This document shows positions 45,133 to 54,735 of a DNA stretch of 64,000 nt, piece after piece. The position numbers and the translations under genes are program-made. Positions within the stretch are counted from its first letter, which is position 1. Every line of letters starts with the position of its first letter. This stretch comes from Symbiodinium natans. Taxonomy: Eukaryota; Sar; Dinophyceae; Suessiales; Symbiodiniaceae. The notes beneath the pieces were generated by a model that was not told where the DNA came from, ran no database searches, and was given only the letters and a program-made list of their open reading frames with translations. The stretch spans positions 410,685 to 474,684 of the forward strand of contig CAJNDS010000469.1 in assembly GCA_905221605.1 (NCBI GenBank), in the 5' to 3' direction.

Positions 45133-45325
45133 CGGGTTTAGGGTTTAGGGTTCAGGTTTAGGGATTGGGGTTTAGGGTTTAGGGTTTTAGGGTTTAAGGC
45201 TTTGGGGTTTAGGGTTTACAGTTTAGGGACCCCGAGGCCCCAGGCGGCCCAAGCAACACACCCTCGAAGTGTTTGCAGGGTTTAGGGTTCAGGGTTCAGG
45301 GTTCAGGGTTTAGGGTTTAGGGTAG
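45133..45325 (+). repeat. Two short telomeric arrays
   Basis: 45133-45230 (degenerate) and 45276-45325 (TTCAGGG-rich). Spacers 45011-45132 and 45231-45275 are unique. Confidence 0.88.
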
Positions 45326-45390
45326 CTCTTGTCAGCCAGGACACTGACCGCCGGCAGCGCTGCCAGCGATCCTGTCTCCTTCAGGGTCTA

Positions 45391-45583
45391 GGCGATTTAG
45401 GGTTTAGGGTTTAGGATTTGCGGTTTGGGGTTTAGGGTAGCCTAAAACCCTAAGACCCTAAAATCAGAAAACCCTAAAACCCTAGAATCATAAACCCTAA
45501 CACCCTCAAACCCTAAAACCCCAAAACCCCAAAACCCTAAACACCCTGAAACCCTAAATCCCTAAACCCCTAAACCCGAAACG
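45391..45583. repeat. Head-to-head telomere junction
   Basis: TTTAGGG/TTTGGGG units end TTTAGGGTAG and CCTAAAACCC starts at once; the C-strand side is CCCTAAAA/CCCCAAAA octamers to 45583. The join resembles TAGGGTAATCCTAAACC at 935-951. Confidence 0.9.
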
Positions 45584-45678
45584 CCTCAGGGGAATGGGAT
45601 CAGGAGCTTTGGACTTAGGGTTGTGGGAAGCCCAGGGACTTCGTACTATGGTGCCTGGGGACGTTACACGCGTCTTGG

Positions 45679-45777
45679 CTTAGGGCTAAGGGTTTAGGGT
45701 TTAGAGGTTTAGGGTTTAGGGTTTAGGGCTAGGGTTTAGGGTTAGGATTTAGGGTTTAGGGTTTAGGGTTTAGGGCC
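45679..45777 (+). repeat. Telomeric array with GGGCTA variants
   Basis: Canonical with AGAGGTTT, GGGCTAGGG and TTAGGAT units. Confidence 0.92.
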
Positions 45778-45853
45778 CGACCCCACCACTGAACAGCCTG
45801 AACTGCACCCTGTAGCCCCCCCAAAATCGGGTCTTGAGTTTAGGATTCGTTTT

Positions 45854-45969
45854 CATATGGGTAGTTCTGTAAATTAGGCGTCCCTTTTAGGGTCCTTCTG
45901 TTAAGGGTGCCGTACTCTGTAGGGGTTCCAAAAAGGAACCCTCATTTTAGAGAACTACGTACCCATATG
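45854..45969. mobile_element. F8 foldback element
   Basis: CATATGGGTAGTTCT at the left and AGAACTACGTACCCATATG at the right are inverted copies (a four-base CGTA indel). Inside is a second perfect hairpin, GGGGTTCC and GGAACCC around AAAAA (45921-45942). 116 bp, no coding capacity. Single copy here. Confidence 0.75.
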
Positions 45970-46054
45970 GCTGATATGGTTTACAGAGGTTTCCGCTTGA
46001 CGCACAACCGGGGTGTCACCTCGGTTCATGCCTGTTTTGCCGTTTGTGGCATGA

Positions 46055-46364
46055 GGCTAGGGATTTATAGGGTTTAAGGTGTATTGCTTATAGGTTTTAG
46101 GGACTAAAAACCGTCAACCCTAACCCTAAACCCTAAACCTCAAAAGACCCACCATGCGGCCTCAAAGAACTCCCGCGTGGCCGCTTCCCAAACGGAGGAG
46201 TCGGAGGCCTCGCAGGGGCGTGCGAAGTTATGGTTTTTAGGGCCCTTAAGGGTTTAGGGTTTAGGGTTTAGGGTTTAGGGTTTAGGGTTTAGGGTTTAGG
46301 GTCTGGGGTTTAGGGTTTAGGGTTTAGGGTTTAGGGTTTAGGGTTTAGGGTTTAGGGTTTAGGG
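46055..46364. repeat. Degenerate words, short C-strand array and canonical G-strand array
   Basis: 46055-46105 degenerate (+); 46107-46142 (-); 46231-46364 (+, about 16 canonical units, one TCTGGGG). Confidence 0.9.
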
Positions 46365-46483
46365 ATACACCCTGGAGCCACCCTAAGAGCCCCAGCGAGC
46401 GAATGTTCGAGCCAGCCTCGATCATTCCACCCGGGAGCTGCCAGAGACCGCTCTTGCCTCTGCAATTGGGGGGTGGGGGGGGG

Positions 46484-46769
46484 TAGGGTTTAGGGTTTAG
46501 GGTTTAGGGTTTAGGGTTTAGGGTTTAGGGTTTAGGGTTTAGGGTTTAGGGTTTAGGGTTTAGGGTTTAGGGTTTAGGGTTAGGTTTAGGGTTTAGGGTT
46601 TAGGGTTTAGGGTTTAGGGTTTAGGGTTTAGGGTTTAGGGTTTAGGGTTTAGGGTTTAGGGTTTAGGGTTTAGGGTTTAGGTGTTTAGGGGTTTAGGGGT
46701 TTAGGGTTTAGGGTTTAGGGTTTAGGGTTTAGGGTTTAGGGTTTAGGGTTTAGGGTTTAGGGTTTAGGG
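46484..46769 (+). repeat. Long canonical telomeric array (about 286 bp)
   Basis: About 40 units with one six-base slip and three TTTAGGGG/TGTTTAGGGG units, preceded by GGGGGGTGGGGGGGGGG. The longest near-perfect array. Confidence 0.97.
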
Positions 46770-47239
46770 TCCGCCGACCCTGGCGGCGTGTTGGATGGGA
46801 AAAGGAGGTGAAAACCTCCCTCCAAAACGCGGCGGGGGGGGGGGAGGGGGGGGTACCCGGGCAGCTTTTCCATGGAGGGTCAGGCCACCCACACCGCATA
46901 AACTCACGGACCATAGGCGGTTTCGCACAGGAATAGGGGTCCTTTGGGAAAAAACCCACCTACCCCCTACCCCCCCCTCCCGGTTGCTGGGCTAAGTGAT
47001 GGGGGCTTGGCCCCTACCCCTCTCTGTCCGGTTGTTGGGCTTGAATTGATGGGGCTGCCCTCCTTCAAGCTGGCTTCAGCTCCTGTTTTTGTCCTGGTGC
47101 TACCCCCTACCCCGCCCCCCCAACGTTTCACACAGCCTCAAGTAAATCAACTTTTGGCATCCTTTGAGCTGACGAGCGCGTTTAAACCTTTCAACTATGC
47201 TCCAGCGGGGTCGGCGGCTTGAGCCGGAGGCTCTTAAAT
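46770..47239. other. Spacer with duplicated left end, about 470 bp
   Basis: 46770-46832 is copy 2 of the spacer at 38592. G-rich tract at 46832-46855. The rest (CCACCTACCCCCTACCCCC words) is C/T-rich, and two open plus frames overlap each other (46795-46995, 46944-47222); I do not support either. Confidence 0.6.
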
Positions 47240-47457
47240 TTAGGGTTTAGGGTTTAGGGTTTAGGGTTTAGGGTTTAGGGTTTAGGGTTTAGGGTTTAGG
47301 GTTTAGGGTTTAGGGTTTAGGGTTTAGGGTTTAGGGTTTAGGGTTTAGGGCTTAGTGTTTAGGGCTTAGGGTTTAGGGTTTAGGGTTCAGGGTTCAGTTA
47401 GGGTTTAGGGTTTAGGGTTTAGGGTTTAGGGTTTAGGGTTTAGGGTTTAGGGTTTGC
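47240..47457 (+). repeat. Long telomeric array (218 bp)
   Basis: Sixteen canonical units, a TTAGGGC/TTAGTG/TTCAGGG patch (47347-47400), then eight canonical units. Confidence 0.96.
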
Positions 47458-47501
47458 TATACTGAACTTGGAGCCCTCGCCAAATTTTTTGTTTTAGCTG
47501 T

Positions 47502-47547
47502 TTCTTGGGAATTATAGTGCACAAAACTTTAAAATTATTCCCAAGAA
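47502..47547. mobile_element. F10 perfect 11-bp foldback
   Basis: TTCTTGGGAAT (47502-47512) and ATTCCCAAGAA (47537-47547) enclose 24 AT-rich bases. In the 230-bp spacer 47458-47690. Confidence 0.6.
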
Positions 47548-47684
47548 TCCGAAAGCTTGGGGATGGGGGTTTAGGGTTTATAGCATTCGGGTGGCTTAAA
47601 CCCTCATTTCGGCTTGGAGCTCCAAGGTTTGGTGTGATTCGGGATCTGACTTTAGGGCTGTGGTTTGGAGACATTTCGAGGCTT

Positions 47685-47998
47685 TAGTTTAGGGTTTCGG
47701 GTTTCAGGTTTAGGGTTTAGGGCAAGGACCCGGAGTAGGCCCTTATTGTTTAGGGCTTACGGTTTCGGGTTCAGGGATTAGGGTTTAGGGTTCAGGGCTT
47801 AGGGCCAACACACAGGGTACAGCAAAGCGACGCCCGCGGACAAGGAAGAGCTCTTCGCCTGCACGGTTCGGGGTCTAGGTTTAGGGTTAGGGTTTAGGGT
47901 TTAGGCTTTGGGTTTAGGGTTTAGGGTTTAGGGTTTAGGGCTTAGGGTTTAGGGCTTAGGGTTTAGGGTTTAGGGTGTAAGGCTTAGGGTTTAGGGAT
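47685..47998 (+). repeat. Three telomeric arrays
   Basis: 47685-47725, 47751-47803 and 47869-47998, all with TTTCGGG, TTCAGGG and TTAGGGC variants. Spacer 47804-47868 is unique. Confidence 0.9.
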
Positions 47999-48004
47999 TC
48001 TACA

Positions 48005-48137
48005 AGCCCCAAGTTCCCTCAAACCCTGAAACCCTCAACCCCAAAGCCCAAGACCCTTAAAGCTACTAGAACCTACTAGGATTTAGGGCTGGGGTTTCGG
48101 GTTTAGGGTTTGGGGTTCAGGGTTCAGGGTTTAGTGG
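48005..48137. repeat. Decayed C-strand stretch then short G-strand array
   Basis: 48005-48062 (CCCTGAA, CCCTCAA, CCCCAAA) and 48078-48137 (TTTCGGG, TTCAGGG). Confidence 0.82.
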
Positions 48138-48459
48138 AGGCCACCCTCACATTGAAAACAGCACTCTCCAGGAGGTTCTTCTCATACGGTTTAGGGCTTA
48201 GGGATTTTGGCTTCAGGTTTACGGACACAGCCTCAAGGGCAAACCCGCCCTTGGACCTAACCTCTAAATCCCAAGCCCTAAAATCCCTAAGCCCTGACCC
48301 CGAAATACAAAGCCTTTCTAGGATTAGGGTTCAGGGTCGCAAGAAGCTTTTAGGTGCTGTATAGGGATGTCGACGTAGGTTTCTAAGTCCCAAGTTCCCT
48401 ACATAGTTCGATACTCACCAACCCCATCCCCCCCCCCCGGCTGGCCCGCGGAGCTACAA

Positions 48460-48603
48460 CTCCAAACCCTGAACCCTTAACACTGAACCCTTGAGCCGTC
48501 AACCCTAAACCCTGAACCCCTAGACCCTACACCCTAAACCCCTGAACCCTAAAAGCCCTCAGGCCTCAACCCCAAACCTCAAACCCACCCCAAGCCCGAA
48601 ACC
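48460..48603 (-). repeat. Decayed C-strand telomeric sequence
   Basis: CCCTGAA, CCCTTAA, CCCTAGA and CCCCAAA mixed; few canonical units. The spacer 48138-48459 has no feature beyond a C10 run near 48429. Confidence 0.8.
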
Positions 48604-48950
48604 GCCTAAGGGGTGAGGTTGGGGCTGGTGCGGGGCTAAGGGCTTGCAGGCTTGGTGTAGGGTTTAGGGTTTGGGGGTTTTGGGCTTACGGGTTTGGGGG
48701 CAACGAGATGGTTCAGGGTGTTGCAGTTGGGGGGATTTAGGGGTTGAGGGCTTTAGGACTATTTTGGCCTTTGTAGATTTAAGGGATTTGTTTCATGATT
48801 TGAGGGTAGGTTTGGGGATCTCGGGGATTTCGGGTTGTTGGGATTTGTTATTTTATTTTACTTTTTTCTTTTTTTTTTGGGGGGGGGGGTTCAGGGTGTG
48901 TGGGTTTTAGGCTTGGGGATTGTAGGGGTTTGGGGTTTAGGGTTTAGGGC
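48604..48950 (+). other. G/T-rich spacer with decayed telomeric words
   Basis: TTTGGGGG, TTGAGGG and TTTAAGGG words, then a T-rich tract (48842-48879) joined to a G11 run (48880-48890). The frames 48671-48910 and 48835-49038 translate this low-complexity DNA. Confidence 0.65.
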
Positions 48951-49029
48951 TAAGATGGTCGCATCGATCTCTCCCACTCCCTCCTGCCTCGGAAGAGTGC
49001 TACGAAGGCTGCGGAGATCTCCTCCTGCA

Positions 49030-49347
49030 AAACCCTAAACCCTAAACCCTAAACCCTAAACCCTAAGCCCTAAACCCTAAACCCTAAACCCTAAACCCTA
49101 AATTACTAAACCCCAAACCCATAGGGTTTAGGGTTTAGGGTTTAGGGCTTAGGGCTTAGGGCTTAGGGTTTAGGGTTTAGGGTTTAGGGGTTTAGGGTTT
49201 AGGGTTTAGGGTTTAGGGTTTAGGGTTTAGGGTTTAGGGTTTAGGGTTTAGGGTTTAGGGTTTAGGGTTTAGGGTTTAGGGTTTAGGGTTTAGGGTTTAG
49301 GGTTTAGGGTTTAGGGTTTAGGGTTTAGGGTTTAGGGTTTAGGGTTT
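49030..49347. repeat. Tail-to-tail telomere junction with long arms
   Basis: CCCTAAA (49030-49121) ends CCCATAGGGTTTAGGG and becomes a TTTAGGG array to 49347, with a TTAGGGC triplet near the turn. About 90 and 225 bp long, the largest inverted telomeric pair with no spacer; it could form a long hairpin. Confidence 0.95.
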
Positions 49348-49470
49348 ACCCCAAGCCCCAATCCCTCCCCTCAAATCTCGGTGGGGTGTGGGGGCTTCGA
49401 GCGCTTAGGCTTGAAGCCTACAGGAGTGAGGGTGGAGGATCTGCCGGTGAATCGCGAGATGCATCGGGGG

Positions 49471-49616
49471 GCTTGGGGTTTAGGGTTTAGGGTTTTGGGT
49501 TTAGGTTTCAGGGTTTGGGGTTTAGGGTTTAGGGTTTAGGGTTTAGGGTTTAGGGTTTAGGGTTTAGAGGAGGCGTATAGGGTCTAAACCCGAAACCCTC
49601 AACCCTAAACCCTAAA
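49471..49616. repeat. G-strand array then short C-strand array
   Basis: 49471-49567 (canonical, TTTTGGG) and 49583-49616 (CCCGAAA, CCCTCAA, CCCTAAA). Confidence 0.92.
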
Positions 49617-49843
49617 TCAGGGGTCAGAGATGGGGGGGTATAAACCCAACATAAACCCCATTTGAATATAGACCCTTCATTAAAGCCGAAAGAACCCCCC
49701 TAAACCCTGCCCTATAAACCCTACACAAAAACTCCAAAAAAGTTAGGAACATCCTTATCCCCATACCCCAAAAGGTATACGAGAGGGAATCCCAGCTCTA
49801 GTCATCCTTAAAGCATGTGCCAACTTTTTGGGTGTTCACTGCT
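49617..49843. other. Spacer, 227 bp
   Basis: Contains TATCCCCATACCCC and GAATCCCAGC words and a broken CCCTATAAACCC. Possibly a degenerate foldback, but I could not define its ends. Confidence 0.5.
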
Positions 49844-49983
49844 CAACCCTAAACCCTATACCCCAAACCCTAAACCCTAAACCCTAAACCCTAAACCCTA
49901 AACCCTAAACCCTAAACCCTAAACCCCAAACCCTAAACCCTAAACCCTAAACCCTAAACCCTAAACCCCAAACCCCAAACCCA
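49844..49983 (-). repeat. Telomeric array
   Basis: About 19 units, four of them CCCCAAA. Confidence 0.96.
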
Positions 49984-50083
49984 AGTTACAAGAGCGGCCT
50001 TGTAGTGGCGCACCAGCGGCAGCTGTGCTCGCATCTCCTCTTTGCTTAGAACCCTGAAGGGGTTCAGCCCCAATAACGCCAGG

Positions 50084-50259
50084 AGGGTTTAGGGTTTAGG
50101 GTTTAGGGTTTAGGGTTTAGGGTTTAGGGTTTAGGGTTTAGGGTTTAGGGTTTAGGGTTTAGGGTTTAGGGTTTAGGGTTATGGTTTAGGGTTTAGGGTT
50201 TAGGGTTTAGGGTTTAGGGTTTAGGGTTTAGGGTTTAGGGTTTAGGGTTTAGGGTTTAG
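50084..50259 (+). repeat. Canonical telomeric array
   Basis: Twenty-five units with one TTATGG. Just upstream GAACCCTGAAGGGGTTC (50050-50066) is a hairpin. Confidence 0.96.
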
Positions 50260-50337
50260 CCCCCACCTCCGACCCATGCACACCAAATCTTGCTTTCCAA
50301 CACTAAACCCTAAGCCCTAACTGTGAAACTGAACGCT

Positions 50338-50556
50338 AAACCCTCTAAACCTTGAACCCTTGAACCCTTGAACCCTTGAACCCTTGAACCCTTGAACCCT
50401 TGAACCCTTGAACCCTTGAACCCTTGAACCCTTGAACCCTTGAACCCTTGAACCCTTGAACCCTTAAACCCTAAACCCTAAACCCTAAGCCCTAAACCCT
50501 AAGCCCTAAACCCTAAACCCTAAACCCTAAACCCTAAACCCTAAACCCTAAACCCT
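50338..50556 (-). repeat. CCCTTGAA octamer block plus canonical array
   Basis: About 14 pure CCCTTGAA units (50350-50465), then CCCTAAA with two CCCTAAG to 50556. Confidence 0.96.
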
Positions 50557-50633
50557 AGTCGGGGAGGTCCCGTGGTGGAGCCGCATGCCACGGCGGGCGT
50601 GGCGCCGCCATGGTGCAGTGGCCGGGCAGGGTA

Positions 50634-50846
50634 TTCAGGGTTTAGGGTTTAAGGTTTAGAAAGGGTTTAGGGTTTAGGGTTTAGGGTTTAGGGTTTAGGG
50701 TTTAGGGTTTAGGGTTTAGGGTTTAGGGTTTAGGGTTTAGGGTTTAGGGTTTAGGGTTTAGGGTTTAGGGTTTAGGTTTCGGTTCAGGGTTTAGGGTTTA
50801 GGGCTTAGGGTTTAGGGCTTCGGGTTTAGGGTTTAGGGTTTAGGGG
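50634..50846 (+). repeat. Long telomeric array
   Basis: About 17 canonical units between degenerate ends (TTTAAGG, GAAAGGG; TTTCGGTTCAGGG). Confidence 0.95.
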
Positions 50847-50968
50847 CGGCTTAAGGCTGAGGGTCTTGTGCTGACGCTCCAAAGAACGGCCAGCTCCATG
50901 TGTAGGCCCTGATGTGCTACAAAAGCAGCTGCGTGCGGCGAGCCCTAATCTTAGGATTCAGGACCAAA

Positions 50969-51053
50969 CCTACACCCTGAGCCCTTTTAAACCCCTAACC
51001 CTAAACCCTAAACCCTAAACCCCCTAAACCCGAAACCCTAAACCCTAAACCCT
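50969..51053 (-). repeat. Telomeric array
   Basis: CCCTACA, CCCTTTTAAA edge then canonical and CCCGAAA units. Spacer 50847-50968 is unique. Confidence 0.92.
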
Positions 51054-51174
51054 GGCTCTGAGGCTTGAGGGCCCAGCTCTGGTTCTGGTTTGGGGGGGGG
51101 CGGGGCCGCGGTACTTATGCCCATGATGGGTTTGGGAGTTCGTGGTTAATCACGGCACTTGCAATGCTTCTGAT

Positions 51175-51288
51175 CTCAAGAAGCAAAGCGAAAGAGAATG
51201 ACAGAATGTAAAGAACATAATTAAGAGAAGACAAGACAAGAAAAGAAAGAATGAAAAGCAAGAACGAAAAAGAGAGAGGGAGAGAGAT
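51175..51288 (+). repeat. Polypurine tract
   Basis: About 110 bases almost all A/G (GAAAAG, GAGAGAGG words) in the spacer 51054-51373. The minus-strand frame of Ser/Phe/Leu here reflects the polypyrimidine strand. Confidence 0.88.
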
Positions 51289-51374
51289 TCTATGCGTACC
51301 ACATATTTGCCGTAGAGATTAGAGCTGGCAAACACCAATGCCGGGCACCACAGCCTAAGCACAAGCTCTGAAAC

Positions 51375-51410
51375 TAGGGTTTAGGGTTTAGGGTTTCGGG
51401 TTTAGGGTTC
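51375..51410 (+). repeat. Short telomeric array
   Basis: Five units with one TTTCGGG. Confidence 0.9.
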
Positions 51411-51512
51411 TAACCCTAGTATAGGCCCACAAAAAAATTGGAAGATACAGCCGAATGAAAACCCTGCAGCACATGTTGTAGAACCAGATGAAGCCTAAGA
51501 ACAGACAACCCT

Positions 51513-51634
51513 ACTTGGAGTTTCAGGGCACTTATAAGCCTAACTATAACTGCACTTATAAGCCCCCTAAGTCCCCCAAGTAGGCTATAAGTCGACTTAT
51601 CACTGTGGTTATAAGTACCCATGAACCTCCAAGT
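51513..51634. mobile_element. F3 foldback element, complete reference copy
   Basis: Ends ACTTGGAGTTTCAGGGCACTTATAAG and its near complement CTTATAACCAC...TGAACCTCCAAGT (given in parts). Inside, GCACTTATAAGCCCC and AAGTAGGCTATAAGT are further inverted words, so most of the 122 bp can pair. MITE-like, no coding capacity. Truncated relatives are at 2270 and 26170. Confidence 0.8.
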
Positions 51635-51737
51635 TAACCCTGAACCCTAAACCCTAAATCCTAAACCCTAAACCTTAAACCCTAAACCCTAAACCCTAAA
51701 CCCTAAACCCTAATTAAACCCTAAACCCTAAACTCTG
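51635..51737 (-). repeat. Telomeric array starting at the F3 end
   Basis: CCCTGAA, CCCTAAA, TCCTAAA and one CCCTAATTAAA; begins two bases after the F3 right terminus. Confidence 0.94.
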
Positions 51738-51860
51738 CGTATCAAACGCAGACTCCAAGTGCCTCCTCCACCCGCATGGAGGCGGCGCTAGCATCGGGCG
51801 GGCTGTGGAGGCGGAGGTCGCGCGTCCAGGGTCCCTGGAGGCTGAGGCTCTCTGAGAGAA

Positions 51861-51908
51861 GGTTTAGGGTTTAGGGTTTGGGGGTTAGGGGTTTAGGGTT
51901 TAGGGCTG
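51861..51908 (+). repeat. Short telomeric array
   Basis: Canonical and TTTGGGGG units. Spacers 51738-51860 and 51909-52062 are unique. Confidence 0.9.
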
Positions 51909-52062
51909 AGTCCAGGGCTGATAGAGTTTTTTGTTCAGGAGAGAACCAGCGAAACCAGCTTTTGGGCTCAGGAGCCTTCGGGGTGGTTCACATTGGGGGT
52001 TAGGTCGCAGGGTCGCTTCACGCTTCGGGGCTCAAGGCTTCGGATTGAGGAGCTTGGGTGGG

Positions 52063-52145
52063 TAAACCCTAAACCCTCAACCCTAAACCCTAAACCCGAA
52101 ACCCTAAACCCCAAACCTTGTTACACCCTAAATAAATCCTAAACC
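52063..52145 (-). repeat. Degenerate telomeric array
   Basis: CCCTAAA, CCCTCAA, CCCGAAA, ending in CCTAAATAAATCC. Confidence 0.87.
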
Positions 52146-52261
52146 AGGGGGCTTTAGGGGGGAAGGAGGGATGCTTTTTTGTGACGGGAGCCCCTGCACT
52201 GGCAGGGCTGTAGCACTCGAAGCACCTGACTCTTGGCTTTCGAATCTTTTCGGGCTTAAGC

Positions 52262-52420
52262 TTTAGGGTTTAGGGTTTAGGGTTTTGGGTTTAGGGTTTA
52301 GGGTTTAGGGTTTAGGGTTTAGGGTTTAGGGTTTAGGGTTTAGGGTTTAGGGTTTAGGGTTTAGGGTTTAGGGTTTAGGGTTTAGGGTTTAGGGTTTAGG
52401 GTTTGGGTTTGGGTCTAGGG
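52262..52420 (+). repeat. Canonical telomeric array
   Basis: About 22 units with one TTTTGGG and TTTGGG edge. Confidence 0.96.
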
Positions 52421-52461
52421 TGCCGGAAAGCTTTCTTCATACGCAACAAGCCCCATCAAAA

Positions 52462-52479
52462 CCCCCCCCCCCCCCCCCC
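52462..52479 (-). repeat. C18 run
   Basis: Homopolymer 42 bp after a G-strand array; the two overlapping plus frames around it are not supported. Confidence 0.88.
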
Positions 52480-52589
52480 GCCCTCCGGCCCCCATCTTCG
52501 AGCCTGCGAAGGCTCGAGAACGGCCTGCGCGCTCTCCGGGTCCAGGGAGGGCAGGTGGGAGAACTCCACGGTGTCTGGGCCTTTTGCGG

Positions 52590-52676
52590 ATTCAAGGGAT
52601 TTACGGATTTAGGGATTGAGAGTTTAGGGTTTAGGGTATAGAGTTTAGGGTTTAGGGCTGAGGGTTTAGGGTTTCG
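52590..52676 (+). repeat. Degenerate telomeric array
   Basis: TTTACGGA, TTTAGGGA, TATAGAG and TTTAGGG units. Confidence 0.85.
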
Positions 52677-52689
52677 GGCGATGTCTGGG

Positions 52690-52800
52690 CCTAGGGACTG
52701 AAGGAGGGACCCTTATAAGGGACCTTCGGGTTTGTTTTGGGGGTTATTTAGGGGGAATAAGATCAAGGGTAAGTTCCCTCCTTACACCCCTTAAGAAGAG
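52690..52800. mobile_element. F5 foldback element
   Basis: GAAGGAGGGACCC and AAGGGACCTT at the left, AAGTTCCCTCCTTACACCCCTTAA at the right (given in two parts: AAGTTCCCTCCTTAC, ACCCCTTAA). Interior GGGGGTTATTTAGGGGGAAT matches 39030 and 21433. Confidence 0.7.
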
Positions 52801-53166
52801 CGATCCATACAGGGGCCTAAGCGAAGTTACATGGTGCCTTAATATAGGGGGAATATAGGGAGGGATCATGAAACCACCCTTACAAAGGGGGGGGGGGGGG
52901 CAGGGGGGAGGGACCACAACTACGACTGCCGACTGTGGCACAGTTCTGCTTCCATGAGTGTGGGAACAACCGAAGCTTACTTCATGACCCCTTTTTGTTG
53001 GACAATCTACATATACACGCCCTAAACCCTAAGCCCAAAACCCAAAACCCTAAAGGAACCCCAAATCCCGAGGTCGCCACAAAGAAACTCTGAGTTTAGG
53101 GTAGGCACTCCAACCCGAAAAACTAAAACCTAAACCCGAAACCCTGAACCCTAAACCCTAAACTGT
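52801..53166. other. Spacer with G14 run and short C-strand arrays
   Basis: G14 at 52887-52900. Degenerate CCCTAAA stretches at 53019-53055 and 53110-53166. No gene. Confidence 0.6.
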
Positions 53167-53245
53167 AAAGCTTCTTTGTGGGTGGAGGGCTTCAGGGTTT
53201 GGTGTTTAGGCGATAGGGTTTAGGGTTTAGGGCTTCAGGGTTTAG

Positions 53246-53677
53246 ATCGAACCTGTGCCGTCGCCGTAGTGCTTGTTGTAATCCTGTCCGGGGCGGTGTC
53301 CGCGTTCCACGGGAACTCAATACCCCTGAAGGGAATAGGGCTCAGAGCTTAGGGTTTAGGGTGAAGGGACATAGGGTTCCCTGTGAACAGCATGCAGATT
53401 GGCGTAGGTCGCGCAGGGTTGAGGGCGAATCGCTTCGGCTGCCTCAGCCCTACACCCTCAACCCGAACCCTGTCAACCGTTTAGACCCTATTAGCCCGAC
53501 AAGCCGTGTAAACCCCACAACAATAAACCCCGAGGGCTGGGATAAACGAGCATGGTCCGACATCTACGCAGACGTGAGCCAGCAGCCCGACACCACTGAA
53601 CCCCGTACCCACCTCAACCCCGAATTCAGAAGCTCTACAGGAGCCCCGGAGCTTTTCTTCTAAGCCCCCGAACTTCA
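53246..53677. other. Non-telomeric spacer, about 430 bp
   Basis: One TTTAGGG stretch at 53351-53372. The plus frame 53361-53663 ends in a short protein-like stretch (Trp, Asp, Tyr, Glu-rich, about residues 57-100), but its first half crosses CCCTACACCC words, and an antisense frame overlaps it. Not called. Confidence 0.5.
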
Positions 53678-53832
53678 ATCCCTAAGCCCCTAAACCCTAA
53701 ACCCTACACCCTAAACCATAAACCCTAAACCCTAAACCCAAAACCCTAGACCCTAAACCCTAAACCCTAAACCCTAAACCCTAAACCCTAAACCCTAAAC
53801 CCTAAACCCCAGGGGTTTAAAGTTCAGGGTTT
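53678..53832. repeat. C-strand array with a short tail-to-tail turn
   Basis: CCCTAAA (with CCATAAA, CCCAAAA) to about 53808, then GGGGTTTAAAGTTCAGGGTTTG. Confidence 0.93.
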
Positions 53833-53923
53833 GAAAGGTTGAGGACCGCCGCCGCCTCCACTGCAAGCGTCAAAGGCGGCTGGCTGCTGAAGACCACGTG
53901 CGACCTGGTGCCATGGCGGGCCA

Positions 53924-54036
53924 GGTTTAGGGTTTAGGGTTTAGGGTTTAGGGTTTAGGGTTTAGGGTTTAGGGTTTGGGGTTTGGGGTTTAGGGTTTCG
54001 GGCTTGGGTTTAGGGTATAGGCTTCAGGGTTTTAAA
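53924..54036 (+). repeat. Telomeric array
   Basis: Seven canonical units, then TTTGGGG, TTTCGGG and TATAGG. Confidence 0.94.
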
Positions 54037-54501
54037 AGCTTTGGGTTTCATGCGTTCATGCGACCCATAGGCCTCCGGCGCCCAAACAACCCTGGGCATC
54101 TCCTTCAATAGGGTACCGGTGGGGGGACCCCTTTATGTTTCTCAAAGCACGGTCCGCCCTGTTACAAGACCCTGCAAAATGGAGCCCTCGACCCTAAACC
54201 CTAAAACCTTAAACCCTAAACCCTAAACCCCCATTTCTGAGGGGCGGTGCAGGAGGACAAGGAAGAGGACCAGAGTTGCAGTGGGCATCAGCAGCCTGGG
54301 TGGAAGGAGTCGGGGTTTCGGGTTTAGGGTGTAGGGTTTGGGGTTTCGGGTTTGGAATTTCTTTTGGAGGGATTTCCGGATGTTTGGAGGGTTTTGGAAT
54401 GTTTTGGAGGGTTAGGGGGCTTGCGGGGCTTTGGGTGTTGGGGGTGGTCAGGGTGTAGGGGCTCCTCTGGTCCCAGGTTGCGAGCTGAGAGCCGCACAGT
54501 T
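54037..54501. other. Spacer with decayed telomeric words
   Basis: Short C-strand array at 54190-54230. G/T-rich TTTCGGG, TTTGGAGGG words at 54310-54460. GGTACCGGTGGGGGGACCCC near 54113 is a small hairpin. Confidence 0.6.
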
Positions 54502-54695
54502 GCCCTAAACCCTAAACCCTAAGCCCTAAACCCTAAACCCTAAACCCCCAAACCCTAAACCCTAAACCCTAAACCCTAAACCCTAAACCCCAAACCCTAA
54601 ACCCTAAACACTAAACCCTAAACCCTAAACCCTAAACCCTAAACCCTAACCCCAACCCTAGACCCTGTTTGGGTCTAGAGGGTTTTAGGGTACAG
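54502..54695. repeat. C-strand array with G-strand turn
   Basis: About 21 units (three CCCCAAA, one CACTAAA) to 54667, then TTTGGGTCTAGAGGGTTTTAGGG. Confidence 0.94.
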
Positions 54696-54735
54696 CAACT
54701 CGAGACAGTGCAGGGCTCCAGGTGTGCAAGATGGA

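Noticed and set aside
46795-47222. Two overlapping plus-strand frames
   Set aside because: They overlap each other in different phases, start in G-runs and cross C-rich low-complexity DNA; the left end is a duplicated spacer.
51150-51362. Ser/Phe/Leu-rich minus-strand frame resembling a membrane segment
   Set aside because: Reading of a polypurine/polypyrimidine tract.
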